A stretch of DNA of 64,000 nucleotides from Burkholderiales bacterium. GTDB taxonomy: Bacteria > Pseudomonadota > Gammaproteobacteria > Burkholderiales > Burkholderiaceae_C. Each line of letters opens with the position of its first letter. The first letter of the stretch is position 1. A program made the translations under genes and the position numbers. Where the stretch lies: contig JAEKLF010000060.1 of the NCBI GenBank assembly GCA_019509985.1, forward strand, positions 18,344 to 82,343, read 5' to 3'. The notes below the pieces were generated by a model that was not told the origin of the DNA, did no database searches, and worked only from the letters and a program-made list of their open reading frames with translations. Of this stretch, positions 31,096-40,114 are shown in pieces.

Positions 31096-31919
31096 AACGC
31101 TTCCTCCTGATCACCTGTCTGGCCGCAATGGCTTGCGCGTGCGTTATCGACGCCATGGCTGCCCCGCCAAAGAGGATCCTCGTCGTCACGACGACGCTGG
31201 GCTACCGCCACTCGTCCATAGAGACGGCCGAGCGCGTGCTGGCATCGCTCGGCCAGTCGTCGGGGGCCTATGAGGTGGAGTTGGCCGCCGTCGCTCCCGC
31301 CGGCGACGCCGAGTCAGACGCTTACAAGGAGCAGGTCAGGGCGATGCTGGAGCGCAAGCTGAACCCGACGGCGCTGAAGCGCTACGACGGCATCGTCTTT
31401 GCCAGCACGACGGGCGAACTGCCGCTGCCCGACAAGGACGCCTTCATCCAGTGGATCCGGGACGGCGGTGCCTTCATCGGCATCCACAGCGCCTCCGACA
31501 CCCTGCACGCCTACCGGCCCTACGCCGACATGCTGGGCGGTGAGTTCGACTATCACCGCGAGCAGGTGAGCATCGAGGCTCTCAACCGCGACGCCAGCCA
31601 CCCGGCGAACCGGCAGCTCGGCGCCACCTGGAACCTTGGCGGCAAACTTGAGGAGATCTACGTCCTCAAGAACTACCAGCCGGCCCGCGTGCATGAACTG
31701 CTGGTGCTGGACCGCCATCCCAACACCCGCGAGCCTGGCCACTTCCCGATCTCCTGGTGCCGTGACTTCGGCAAGGGCAGGGTGTTCTACACGGCGCTGG
31801 GCCACAACGAGCATGTGTGGCTCATGCCTGCATTCCAGAGCCATGTGCTCGGGGGTATCGAATGGGCATTGGGGCTCAAGGGGGGCGACGTGGATCAGCG
31901 GAGTGCGCAGAACCAATGA
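31092..31919 (+). CDS. secreted ThuA-like domain protein
   Basis: A 275-residue protein with a signal peptide (first ~24 residues). The core is the ThuA-like (trehalose utilisation) fold, related to glutamine amidotransferases: VVTTTLGYRHSSIETAE, FASTTGELPLPD, FIQWIRDGGAFIGIHSASDT, HPNTREPGHFPISWC, GRVFYTALGHNEHVW. ThuA proteins occur in sugar-utilisation loci and are linked to oxidation of disaccharides, but the reaction is not settled. The ATG has AAGGAG seven bases upstream and overlaps the remnant frame stop. It is the last gene of the GH42 operon. Confidence 0.85.
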   Translation: MKRFLLITCLAAMACACVIDAMAAPPKRILVVTTTLGYRHSSIETAERVLASLGQSSGAYEVELAAVAPAGDAESDAYKEQVRAMLERKLNPTALKRYDGIVFASTTGELPLPDKDAFIQWIRDGGAFIGIHSASDTLHAYRPYADMLGGEFDYHREQVSIEALNRDASHPANRQLGATWNLGGKLEEIYVLKNYQPARVHELLVLDRHPNTREPGHFPISWCRDFGKGRVFYTALGHNEHVWLMPAFQSHVLGGIEWALGLKGGDVDQRSAQNQ

Positions 31920-32033
31920 CGGTCCTGTCGCGAGCGTTGATCCTTGCCTGCCTCGCCAGCGGGTCTTAGGCTCTGGAAGAGACGCCGTCCCAACGCACGT
32001 CACAGCGAGTTGCCGCAACGCCGCGAGAGCCGC

Positions 32034-32049
32034 AGCCTGAGCTCAGGCT
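32034..32049. repeat. 16-bp perfect palindrome between convergent genes
   Basis: AGCCTGAGCTCAGGCT lies between the ThuA-like gene and the convergent hemerythrin gene. With no loop and no T tract it is a poor intrinsic terminator; it may be a Rho-related end structure or chance. Confidence 0.3.
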
Positions 32050-32093
32050 GAACTCAGGCCCGCGTGGGTCGCTTTCCGTCGACGCGTTGGCGG

Positions 32094-32645
32094 TCAATGG
32101 GAGGCGCCACCCTGGCCCATCAGCTCGGCTTTGCGAGCCGCGATTTCTTCGCCGATGGCGTCGAGGTCCAGGTCCGACTTGCGGACCTTCGGGAACATTT
32201 CGCCTTCCTCTTCCTTGACGTGGTGGTCGATGTATTCACCGAGCACCTTGACCTTGGCGTCGTACAAGGGGTCGTCGGGCGAACCGGCCTCGATCTGGGC
32301 GATCAATTCCTTGGCGCTGGCATGTTCGACGTCGGCCTCGTCGACCAGGTCCTCATCTTCGCCCAGCACCTCGCGGGCGCGAGGGTAAAAGAGCTCCTCT
32401 TCGGCCGTTGCGTGGGCGGTCAGCATCACGCAGATCTGGGCGGCGACGACCTGCTTCTCACCGGTCTCGGCTTCGGCCTTGACGAGCTTGTCGTACTCCT
32501 TGAAGAGCGCCTTCACTTCGCGGTGGTCGGTCGTCAGCAGCTCGATGGCGTCGGGCACATCATCGCGCCCCGTCGTCGCGCCTGCGGCCGCTTTGCTGGA
32601 TGCGCCCTTGGACGCCTTGGCTGAGGTTTTCGTTGCGGTGGGCAT
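32094..32645 (-). CDS. hemerythrin HHE-domain protein
   Basis: A 183-residue cytoplasmic protein. A Lys/Ala/Thr-rich, probably flexible N-terminus (~1-28) is followed by a four-helix hemerythrin domain with the di-iron ligands in TDHREVKALF, AHATAEEELFYP and IDHHVKEEEGEMFP. Such proteins bind O2 or NO or act in oxidative and iron stress. The ATG has AGGAAA upstream. It stands apart from the glycan genes, at the start of a stress-type block. Confidence 0.92.
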   Translation of the reverse strand: MPTATKTSAKASKGASSKAAAGATTGRDDVPDAIELLTTDHREVKALFKEYDKLVKAEAETGEKQVVAAQICVMLTAHATAEEELFYPRAREVLGEDEDLVDEADVEHASAKELIAQIEAGSPDDPLYDAKVKVLGEYIDHHVKEEEGEMFPKVRKSDLDLDAIGEEIAARKAELMGQGGASH

Positions 32646-32668
32646 GTGATTTCCTACTGGCTGGTGGC

Positions 32669-32702
32669 AAAAAAAGCGCCGCCCGCTCGCGCAGGGCGGC
32701 GC
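32669..32702 (-). terminator. intrinsic terminator of the Gln-rich small gene
   Basis: On the minus strand a perfect 9-bp stem GCGCCGCCC/GGGCGGCGC with a 9-base loop is followed directly by seven T. It begins 5 bases after the stop at 32708, which supports that gene as real. Confidence 0.9.
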
Positions 32703-32707
32703 GGCGT

Positions 32708-33025
32708 TCAGTCGGCGTCGGTGGGCGCCGGCAGGGAGGTGTCTTCGGCGTGCGTCTCGCCCTGTTGCCGGATCCGCTGCGGGTGGCCAGGTCGCCGGAC
32801 CGGATCGTCCTGTTGTTGCAGCGGATGCTGCGGCAGCCGTGTGGCAGGAGGTTCCGATGGACTGGAGGCTGGCGGCTGTGTTTCAGCGGGCCTGCCGCCC
32901 TGGCTCTGACTCTGGCCCGCGTCGGAACCCTGCTGTTGAGACCGGGCTTGATCGCTGCGTTGCTGGACTTGCGCAGACGCCTCCGGCTGGGGCGTCTGTC
33001 CGATACGAGATAGAGGATTGCTCAT
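32708..33025 (-). CDS. small Gln/Pro-rich hypothetical protein
   Basis: A 105-residue protein of unknown function. It is rich in Gln, Ser, Pro and Arg and probably disordered (QVQQRSDQARSQQQ, GQSQSQGG). The start ATG at 33025 was chosen because AAGGAA lies ~9 bases upstream. A clear intrinsic terminator just after the stop supports that it is transcribed on its own. No domain is recognised. Confidence 0.6.
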   Translation of the reverse strand: MSNPLSRIGQTPQPEASAQVQQRSDQARSQQQGSDAGQSQSQGGRPAETQPPASSPSEPPATRLPQHPLQQQDDPVRRPGHPQRIRQQGETHAEDTSLPAPTDAD

Positions 33026-33183
33026 GGCCTGGTTCCTTCCAACAGATCGTCGGCAAGCGTCGTGCCTCCTCACTGCGGCACGCGCAGGCACAGATTGCGG
33101 CATCCGCAGAAAGCCGTTTGTCGGACAACGCCGTGCTTACGAGTGCCTTCGAGGCGTGGTGGTCGCCGGATGCGGCGAGCCGG

Positions 33184-35415
33184 TCAGGCGTCGAGCACGT
33201 CCCTCAGCTTCGCTGCCAGGTCGTCGAAGGAGAACGGCTTGGTGATGAGCTGCACGCCCCGGTCGAGGCGTCCCTGGTGAACGATGGCGTCGCGCGCATA
33301 GCCGGTGGTGAACAAGGACTTGATGCCAGGCCACAGCTCGTTGGCACGCGCGACGACGTCGGCGCCCGTCATTCCGCCGGGCAAGACCACGTCGGTGAAG
33401 ACCAGATCGACTCGGACGTCCTTCAGCGCTGCCAAGGCCGACGCGCCATCGACAGCCTCCACGACGCGGTAGCCGAGTTCACGCAGCGCACCGACCGTGT
33501 AGGCGCGCACGTCGGCGTCGTCTTCGACGACCAGCACGCTTTCACCCGATGCTGCGGGCGCCGAAGGTGTGTCGTCGAACGCTGCCGCATGTGGCGGCGC
33601 AGACATGCGCGGCAGATAGATCTTCACGGTCGTTCCGGCGCCGGGTTCGGAATAGATGCTGACGTGCCCGTGAGACTGACGGACGAATCCGTAGACCTGG
33701 CTCAGCCCCAGTCCGGTGCCCTTGCCTTCGGGCTTCGTCGTAAAGAAGGGCTCGAAGGCGCGGGACACGGTCTGGGCATCCATGCCGGAGCCGGAATCGG
33801 AGACGGCGATCTGTACGTACTCGCCAGGCACCAGGTCGGCATGCTTTGCCGCATAGACCTCGTCGAGATAGGCGTTCGTGGTCTCGATGGTCAGCTTGCC
33901 CCCATCCGGCATCGCGTCACGCGCGTTGACCGCGAGATTGAGCAATGCGCTCTGAAGTTCAGTCGGGTCCGCTTCCACGGGCCAGACCGCGGTTGCCAGA
34001 GAGGTTCTCAGCTCGATCGGTTCACCGAGGGAGCGCTTCAGGAGTTCCGAAGTCCCCTGCACCATGATGTTCACGTCGACCGGCTTGGGATTCAGCGGCT
34101 GTCGCCGCGCGAAGGCCAGCAGCCGTTGGGTCGACTCACCGGCCCGCTTGCCCGCTGTGAGGGCGGCCAGGGCAGCGCGCTTCTGCCGCGCCATCTCGTC
34201 GGGCAGCGTCCGGGATAGCAACTCCATGTTGCCCACGATGACCTGCAGGATGTTATTGAAGTCATGCGCGATGCCGCCGGTCAACTGACCCAGCGCTTCC
34301 ATCTTCTGGGCTTGCCGGAGCGCTTCCGCCTGCTGCACCAATTCCTCGGTGCGCCGCTTGACCTCGATCTCCAGCTCGTTGTTGAGCTCGCGAAGCGCGA
34401 CCTCGGCCCGGCGGCGTTCCGCGATTTCCCGTTGGGTGGCTTCGTGCAGCCGCACGTTGTCGATGGCCACGGCGGCCTCGCCCGCCAAACCGGCCAGGCC
34501 GCGTTCCGATTCTTCCGTGAACACGCCGACCTTGGAGTGGCCGAAGAACAAGCCACCCAGCACTTTGCCGGATCGGGAAATGACGGGCACGGCCAGGTAG
34601 CTGCGCACGGGAAGATGTCCTTCGGGCATGCCGCGGTGCGGCGCGTTGTGCCCATACCGAGGATCCAAGGTGATGTCATCGGACCGGACGATCCCTTCCC
34701 CCTGGAACGTCGAAGCGAAGATCGCGGTGTTGCGAGGCATGGGGAATTTCGAGAAAGCCTCGCGCGATACGCCGGACAGGCTGTAAAGCATGTAGCTCTC
34801 GCCGTCGGCATTGATGACGTTGTAGAAGAAGGCGCCGAACTCGGCGCCCGTGAGCGCCACGCCGGCATCGGTCGCCGTCTGGACAACCACCTCGAGATTG
34901 GTCTCGCGCGCGAGCGCGGCTCCCGCGCGGTTCAACAGCTGCAGGGCACGCGTGCGTTCGAGCAGCTTCAGTTCCACCTCGCGGCGCGCCGTTCGGTCTC
35001 GCAGCATCTTCACGAAGCCGGCTTCGGGTTGCCCTTCATACAACCAGCTGGTCTCACCGATGGCCCAGAGACGTTGGCCATCGCGACGCAGGCGCCAGCC
35101 TTCAGCTCCGGCGGATCCCTTCCTGGCCGCTTCGGCGATTTCCGCGCGCAGTGCGCGCTCGCCGCCTTCTTCCTCCGAAAAGATGCGGCCAAGCGACTGA
35201 CCCAGCATCTCCTGCTCGGTCCAACCCAATATCGCGCGAGCTCCTTCGCTCCAGCCCGTCACGAGGCCATCGGCGTCGATGGTGATGATGGCAGTCTGCG
35301 TTGCGCGGTTGAGGATGCGGCGGTAGCGGTCAATGACCACATCCTTCCAATCGGCCGGAAGGTTCTCGGGCTTCAGGCCCGGGGTCAGCGGAATCTGCCC
35401 GACGGACTTGTCCAT
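33184..35415 (-). CDS. PAS-GAF hybrid histidine kinase with C-terminal receiver
   Basis: A 743-residue soluble kinase. PAS at ~20-145 (AIITIDADGLVTGWSEGA), GAF at ~165-320 (PVRSYLAVPVISRSGKVLGGLFFGH), HisKA at ~370-435 (QAQKMEALGQLTGGIAHDFNN), HATPase at ~480-600 (NLAVNARDAM, DSGSGM, GTGLGLSQVYGF) and a receiver at ~620-740 (VVEDDADVRAYT, FTDVVLPGGMTG, TKPFSF). This HWE-like/IAHDFNN layout is common in light- or redox-responding kinases of soil bacteria. No partner regulator is adjacent. The signal is unknown. Confidence 0.92.
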   Translation of the reverse strand: MDKSVGQIPLTPGLKPENLPADWKDVVIDRYRRILNRATQTAIITIDADGLVTGWSEGARAILGWTEQEMLGQSLGRIFSEEEGGERALRAEIAEAARKGSAGAEGWRLRRDGQRLWAIGETSWLYEGQPEAGFVKMLRDRTARREVELKLLERTRALQLLNRAGAALARETNLEVVVQTATDAGVALTGAEFGAFFYNVINADGESYMLYSLSGVSREAFSKFPMPRNTAIFASTFQGEGIVRSDDITLDPRYGHNAPHRGMPEGHLPVRSYLAVPVISRSGKVLGGLFFGHSKVGVFTEESERGLAGLAGEAAVAIDNVRLHEATQREIAERRRAEVALRELNNELEIEVKRRTEELVQQAEALRQAQKMEALGQLTGGIAHDFNNILQVIVGNMELLSRTLPDEMARQKRAALAALTAGKRAGESTQRLLAFARRQPLNPKPVDVNIMVQGTSELLKRSLGEPIELRTSLATAVWPVEADPTELQSALLNLAVNARDAMPDGGKLTIETTNAYLDEVYAAKHADLVPGEYVQIAVSDSGSGMDAQTVSRAFEPFFTTKPEGKGTGLGLSQVYGFVRQSHGHVSIYSEPGAGTTVKIYLPRMSAPPHAAAFDDTPSAPAASGESVLVVEDDADVRAYTVGALRELGYRVVEAVDGASALAALKDVRVDLVFTDVVLPGGMTGADVVARANELWPGIKSLFTTGYARDAIVHQGRLDRGVQLITKPFSFDDLAAKLRDVLDA

Positions 35416-35627
35416 GGATGCTCTCTGGCGCGGTGGCGCACAAAAATATCGAGATCAGCGCCATCATCACGAGCAAGCCACGGACATGTAACGTCCTTGG
35501 GCCCGGGTATGCCTGTAGGGGGCTTCCTACGCTTCGATCAAGCGGCGTGTCCGTGGGAACGCCACGACGCCTCGGCCGGATTTGAGACGTCGAACGCCAA
35601 GACGGATGCCCAACAGCGACTCGCGAG

Positions 35628-35873
35628 TCACCGTGAAGCCACGCGTGTCGCCTGGACGTGCTCGGCCTGGAGATCATTCAAGGCATCCAGCTCGGCTGCC
35701 AGCCGGAACGCGTTTTCTTCGGCGCGCGTCAGGTCGGTTTGAAGCTGCACCAACTCGGCCCCGGCGACGCACTCTCTGCCCTCGGCGTCCACCACAGCCT
35801 TGCGCGCTGCGCGCACCATGACCTGCGCGTTCTCCAGCTCGCGACGTTTCTCTTCAATGTGCTGCTGATACAT
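35628..35873 (-). CDS. small coiled-coil hypothetical protein
   Basis: An 81-residue protein with heptad-like Leu/Ala spacing over most of its length (KRRELENAQVMVRAARKAV, LVQLQTDLTRAEENAFRLAA). It probably forms one long helix or hairpin. GGGAG lies 8 bases before the ATG. No family is recognised. Confidence 0.55.
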   Translation of the reverse strand: MYQQHIEEKRRELENAQVMVRAARKAVVDAEGRECVAGAELVQLQTDLTRAEENAFRLAAELDALNDLQAEHVQATRVASR

Positions 35874-36068
35874 CGTTCAGCTCCCAACAGACTCCCGCTC
35901 TTCTGGCGGATACGGACCTGGACCGGCGCCCCACTGAAAATTTACATCAGCCGGGACCCGGTTTCCCGCCGGGGGGCGAAGCTTGGCTGAACGGATGAGG
36001 CGACGGCTGACATCGCCATCCGTTTGCATGGTGTAGAAATTTCCTGCCTCAACGTCCGGCCGTTCCTC

Positions 36069-36293
36069 ATGACACAGCAGCATCCCTACCGCGGCAAGAT
36101 GATCCTGGTTCAGGCGCGTCCCGAGGGCCCCGACCTCTACCGGCCCGCCTATGCCATCGCCGACACCGCCGATGCCGACCCCGAGCACAGCGAGCTGGTC
36201 GACCAGCTGTGCGAGACGGCGACCATGGCGTTCGCCCGCGGCCGTGAGGCCGGAAAGGCCTGGATTGACGCGCATGTGACGCCCGCTGGCTGA
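36069..36293 (+). CDS. small hypothetical protein
   Basis: A 74-residue acidic protein starting MTQQHPYRGKMILVQARPEG, with a C-terminal helix (ETATMAFARGREAGKAWIDAH). No signal peptide or known domain is seen. Start at 36069 preferred over 36024 because the upstream residues look non-coding; no strong ribosome site supports either. Confidence 0.5.
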   Translation: MTQQHPYRGKMILVQARPEGPDLYRPAYAIADTADADPEHSELVDQLCETATMAFARGREAGKAWIDAHVTPAG

Positions 36294-36388
36294 CCCTCCT
36301 GCCGCTGTGAACGCTCGCGACGACAGGACCGCCGTTTGCCGGCGTCCTGACCGGCCGCGCGGTGCGGTCCAGTCCAAAGGAGAAATCG

Positions 36389-37411
36389 ATGGAACAAGAC
36401 TCCGATCCCAACGGCCGCCGGGCGGCCCTGCGCGCTGGCGCAGCGCTGCTGGGTGCCGCTGCCATCTCGACCGACGTGCTCGCCCAAGGGCAGGCCGCGA
36501 AGCCCGCTGGGGCGGCCGCTTCAGGGCCTGCCGGCGTGAGCGATCCCCGGGCGGCATATCCGAAGCCGCCGTTTCAGAAGCAGCAGCAGCCCTGGCCGGG
36601 ACTGGCATCGAAGATGGTGCCGCGGCCGGACCACGGCGAGACGTCCTATCGGGGCTCGGGCCGGCTGGCGGGACGCAAGGCGCTTATCACCGGCGGGGAC
36701 TCGGGCATCGGACGTGCCGCGGCGATCGCCTATGCACGCGAGGGTGCCGACGTCGCCTTCGGATACCTGCCGCAGGAGCAGGAAGACGCCAACGAGGTGG
36801 TCAGGCTGATCGAGGCCGCTGGCAGAAGGGCAGTCACGCTGCCGGGTGACATCCGCAAGGAGGCCTTTTGCAAACAGCTGGTCTCGGACGCCGTCAGAGC
36901 GCTGGGCGGGCTGGACATCCTGGTCAACAACGCAGCCTTCCAGCGGTCCAAGGACTCCATCCTGGACATCACGACCGACCAGTTCGACGACACCTTCCGG
37001 ACCAACGTCTATGCGCTTTTCTGGATCACGCGAGCGGCGGTCCCGCATCTGAAGCCGGGGGCGACCATCATCAATACCGCGTCGATCAACGCCTACGATC
37101 CGTCCGAGAACCTCGTCGACTATGCAGCGACGAAGGCCGCGATCGCCTCTTTGACCAAGTCACTGGCGAAGCAGTTGACGCCGAAGGGCATCAGGGTCAA
37201 CGCAGTGGCTCCCGGTCCCTACTGGACGCCGTTGCAGCCCAGCGGTGGCCAGGATCCCGAGCGGCTGGTGAAGTTCGGTGAGGACTCGCCGATGGGCCGG
37301 CCGGGTCAGCCGGCCGAGATTGCGCCCGTCTATGTCCTGCTCGCTGACGGCGCAGCCAGCTTCATGAGTGGCGACATCGTCGGCAGCACGGGCGGCAAGC
37401 CCCAGGGTTGA
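36389..37411 (+). CDS. SDR oxidoreductase with Tat-like leader
   Basis: A 340-residue SDR of the YghA/glucose-dehydrogenase-like type. The start ATG has AAAGGAG upstream. The N-terminus has NGRRAALRAGAALLGAAAIS, a Tat-like twin arginine plus hydrophobic stretch ending near VLAQG. The enzyme part has TGGDSGIGRA (nucleotide binding), NNAA, the Ser in NTASIN, and YAATK (Tyr, Lys). Proteins of this subgroup are linked to stress and aldehyde detoxification. A twin-arginine leader on an NAD(P)-dependent SDR would mean export with bound cofactor; alternatively the leader is only an N-terminal extension. Confidence 0.85.
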   Translation: MEQDSDPNGRRAALRAGAALLGAAAISTDVLAQGQAAKPAGAAASGPAGVSDPRAAYPKPPFQKQQQPWPGLASKMVPRPDHGETSYRGSGRLAGRKALITGGDSGIGRAAAIAYAREGADVAFGYLPQEQEDANEVVRLIEAAGRRAVTLPGDIRKEAFCKQLVSDAVRALGGLDILVNNAAFQRSKDSILDITTDQFDDTFRTNVYALFWITRAAVPHLKPGATIINTASINAYDPSENLVDYAATKAAIASLTKSLAKQLTPKGIRVNAVAPGPYWTPLQPSGGQDPERLVKFGEDSPMGRPGQPAEIAPVYVLLADGAASFMSGDIVGSTGGKPQG

Positions 37412-37498
37412 CCTGCGGCGATTGCGGCGGTGACAGTCGCGTCCGCTCCGGCGCAAGCCGACGCCAGACGCTTGCAAGGCCTTGAGCGGAGGTGGTGT

Positions 37499-37990
37499 GT
37501 GAACGAGCTTGTCGAAGCGCTATTTGGTTCAGGCACGGACCTGAATGCACTGCAGATGGTTGACCGCAGCGTCGCCGTCTTCATGTCCACCCTCGCCATG
37601 ATCAGGATCGCCGGTCGACGATCCTTCGGCCAGCAGCGGCCTTTCGATGCATGCACCACGGTTCTTTTGGGCGCAGTCCTCAGCCGCGCCGTGGTGGGTG
37701 CCTCCCCGTTCTTTCCGACGATCATGGCCGGCCTGGCCATCGTCGTCTTGCATCGGCTGCTGGGCCTTGCGAGTTGCCGATGGTCGGCGTTCGAGAGCCT
37801 GGTTTCCGGCGACAAGCGGGAGCTGGTCAAGGAGGGTCGTCGCGATGCAGAGCAAATGCGCAAGGGCCTGATCACCCATCGCGATCTTGATGAAGCGATT
37901 CGCTCCAAGGGCCACGACGAAGCGAGGCCTGTGGTGCGTGCCGTGCTCGAACGAGACGGCGAGATCAATGTTCTGCCTGCCAGGCGGTGA
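37499..37990 (+). CDS. DUF421 (YetF/YcaP-like) membrane protein
   Basis: A 163-residue protein. Three hydrophobic segments lie in the first ~90 residues (VFMSTLAMIRIAGRRSFGQ, CTTVLLGAVLSRAVVG, FFPTIMAGLAIVVLHRLLGL). They are followed by the cytoplasmic DUF421 domain with the ExLVxGDKREL-type segment and an ending REN-like stretch (VRAVLERDGEINVLP). The GTG at 37499 is preceded by GGAGG with good spacing. The family is of unknown function, often in envelope or stress contexts. It follows the SDR gene by 87 bases. Confidence 0.8.
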   Translation: MNELVEALFGSGTDLNALQMVDRSVAVFMSTLAMIRIAGRRSFGQQRPFDACTTVLLGAVLSRAVVGASPFFPTIMAGLAIVVLHRLLGLASCRWSAFESLVSGDKRELVKEGRRDAEQMRKGLITHRDLDEAIRSKGHDEARPVVRAVLERDGEINVLPARR

Positions 37991-38073
37991 AGTTTCCAGG
38001 CGCGAAAGCTCGCGCAAGTTCTGGACGACCGGCTTGGGTCAGATGCATTCTTTTGTCAGCCGGGCCTGACGGG

Positions 38074-39099
38074 CTATGGCTGATGCGGACTAAGGGCCGG
38101 GGCGTCCAGTTCCAGGCTGGTGACCAGACAGCAGGGCTGGCCGAGATAGGGCAGGGGCACGGCGTTTAGCAGGGCGCCGCGGACCTCGCCGTTGGCCGCA
38201 CGCAGGCGCAGCGGCAGGTTGCTGACCTTGCCGTCGCGCATCAGCACCTCGTAGAAGCGCTCCCGGTCCTCCGGCAGGATGCCGTAGGCGTGTGAACCCG
38301 TCGTCGAACCGAGCAGCGCTTCCCGCGCCAGGCCGTAGAGCCGGCACAGTGCGTCGTTCACCTCCACGATGCGCCGCTCGGGGATCGAGACGATCGCCAT
38401 CGGCAGCGGTGCGCCGAAGAAGAGGGCCTGGAAGCGGTCCCGTCCCGCCTCGATCTCCTGCTGCGCCGCCTGCCGGGCCCGCCGTGCATCGATGCTGTCG
38501 AGCGCGAAGGACAGGTCTTCGCCCAGCTCTTCGAGCAGCGCAAGCAACTCGTCGTCGAAAAATCCCCGCTGCCCGGCGCAGAGCATCAACGCTGCGCTGA
38601 CTTCGCCGGCCCGGCGCAGCGGCACCCAGGCAATAGCCCGCACGCCTTGGTTGACGGCTTCGCTGCGCCAGCGTCCGGCCTGTGAATCGAGGACATAGTC
38701 GTTGCTGACGAGACAGCGTCCTTCGCGCAACACGCGCGCGGTGTACGAGGCCTGGATCTCGGGCTCCGTCAGGTCGAGCGGATCGGGCACCTTTTCAAGC
38801 ACCTTTGCCGCTGGGCCGGCCGTGGCGCCGCGCCAGGCCAGCGTCCCGTCAAGAACGTAGACGCAGGCCAGCACAGCTTGGCCCGTCTCCACGCAGAGGC
38901 GGCATGCCTCGCGCCACAGCGCGGCCTCGTCCTCGATGCGGAGCACCGCTCGGTTGGCGCGCGCGAGAGCAAGCAGGAAGTGCGAGAGACGATCGGCCCT
39001 GGATCGCGCGGCCTTGCTTGCCCGTCGCTGTTGCAGCAGCAGCCAGGCCAGGCCTGCAAACGCGCCCAAGATGACGAGCGCAGCAACGGCGCCGACCAT
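38074..39099 (-). CDS. membrane-anchored GAF-PAS sensor without output domain
   Basis: A 341-residue protein. An N-terminal transmembrane helix (AALVILGAFAGLAWLLL) is followed by a short linker, a GAF domain (~45-205, GVRAIAWVPLRRAGEVSAALMLCAG) and a PAS domain (~225-330, IVEVNDALCRLYGLAREALLGS). It then stops with no kinase, GGDEF or EAL part. AGGAGG before the ATG makes the start sure. It may work by protein contact, or it may have lost a C-terminal output domain, as other genes here have lost parts. Confidence 0.8.
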   Translation of the reverse strand: MVGAVAALVILGAFAGLAWLLLQQRRASKAARSRADRLSHFLLALARANRAVLRIEDEAALWREACRLCVETGQAVLACVYVLDGTLAWRGATAGPAAKVLEKVPDPLDLTEPEIQASYTARVLREGRCLVSNDYVLDSQAGRWRSEAVNQGVRAIAWVPLRRAGEVSAALMLCAGQRGFFDDELLALLEELGEDLSFALDSIDARRARQAAQQEIEAGRDRFQALFFGAPLPMAIVSIPERRIVEVNDALCRLYGLAREALLGSTTGSHAYGILPEDRERFYEVLMRDGKVSNLPLRLRAANGEVRGALLNAVPLPYLGQPCCLVTSLELDAPALSPHQP

Positions 39100-39461
39100 G
39101 ACCCCTCCTCGCCAGACGCTGCCGGCAGATATCTGCCCATTCTGGCCTCATCGTTGACCGAGCGCGGCGGATTCCTGCGAGCCCGGCGCGGCGTCGGCCG
39201 GACAAGGCGTCAAGGCATGCGCGTGAGCGGACGCGCAATGCCTGGACGACGGTCGCCGTTTGCGCTGCCGCCGCCAACACTCCAGAGGCGATGCGCGAGA
39301 CAGGAGTGGGCGGGCTATTTCCGGGCCATGCCGCCCGGGCTGTTGCCTGCCGGCTGCGTGGCTCTGCGCCGCTGCTCTTGCAGGGTTCGCCATAGCCAGC
39401 AGATACCGCGCCTCGAAATTGTTGGCGACGGCGAAGAACGGTGGCGCCAGGCAGTGGCCCC
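39100..39461. other. intergenic region without visible genes
   Basis: 362 bases between two minus-strand genes. Frames open on both strands have no ribosome site and unlikely composition. No operator copy or terminator is seen. Confidence 0.35.
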
Positions 39462-40025
39462 TCAAGGCGCGCACAGGAACGGTTTTGCCGCTGTTGCAGA
39501 GACCGCGGGCGCCGTCTCCATGTGAGCGACAAGATTTGGCAGGGCTTGCGTCAATGCAGTGCGAGCCAGCACGGTGTCGCGGCGCAGCGTGACGCTGTCG
39601 TTGTCGCCGAGAACGAAGTCGCCGATGTACGTGGCGCGGCCCGCAGGCAGCAGGAATGCTTGGTCATTCGCCGCAAACCTGCCGCCGTTGAAGGCGCTGT
39701 AGATGTAGTGGCCCGCGGGCACGTCGAAGGCGAAGAAGCGAGTCGGGCCCGGAACGGCGGGCGCACTGGCCTCGATCCGGTTGTACGAAAAGCAGTTGCC
39801 CGTGATCTTCTGCTGGGTCACGTCGTACTGGTCCAGGACCACCCCGAAACGTTCGAAGTGCCACGGGCGATCAACCGTGACGCCGACCACGGCGATGGCG
39901 CGCTCACCGTGCGGGTCCAGCGCCGCGCCGTCGTAGGGCCTGGCTGCGTTGATCGCGCAGCCTGTCAACCAGGCAGTCGCCGCGAGGACGAGCCAGCGAA
40001 CCACGTGGCGTTGTCGAAATGTCAT
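39462..40025 (-). CDS. lipoprotein of unknown function
   Basis: A 187-residue protein with a lipoprotein signal (LVLAATAWLTGC, lipobox LTGC near residue 22). The mature part has beta-rich segments (AIAVVGVTVDRPW, FFAFDVPAGHYIYSAFNGG, ATYIGDFVLGDND) that resemble small beta-sandwich lipoproteins of the DUF2846 kind, but I cannot confirm this. Start at 40025 chosen because it places the signal at the N-terminus. It lies 89 bases after the esterase gene stop and may be in a separate unit. Confidence 0.7.
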   Translation of the reverse strand: MTFRQRHVVRWLVLAATAWLTGCAINAARPYDGAALDPHGERAIAVVGVTVDRPWHFERFGVVLDQYDVTQQKITGNCFSYNRIEASAPAVPGPTRFFAFDVPAGHYIYSAFNGGRFAANDQAFLLPAGRATYIGDFVLGDNDSVTLRRDTVLARTALTQALPNLVAHMETAPAVSATAAKPFLCAP

Positions 40026-40114
40026 GGCGCTTTCGGCGCGAGGTGCAGGATCACGCGTTGGTAGCGGGTGAGGGCGGCATGCCCTGTCCGTGACCGAGCC
40101 AGAGCATGCCGGGC

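Noticed and set aside
32034..32049. Intrinsic terminator between the ThuA-like and hemerythrin genes
   Set aside because: The palindrome has no loop and no T tract on either strand.
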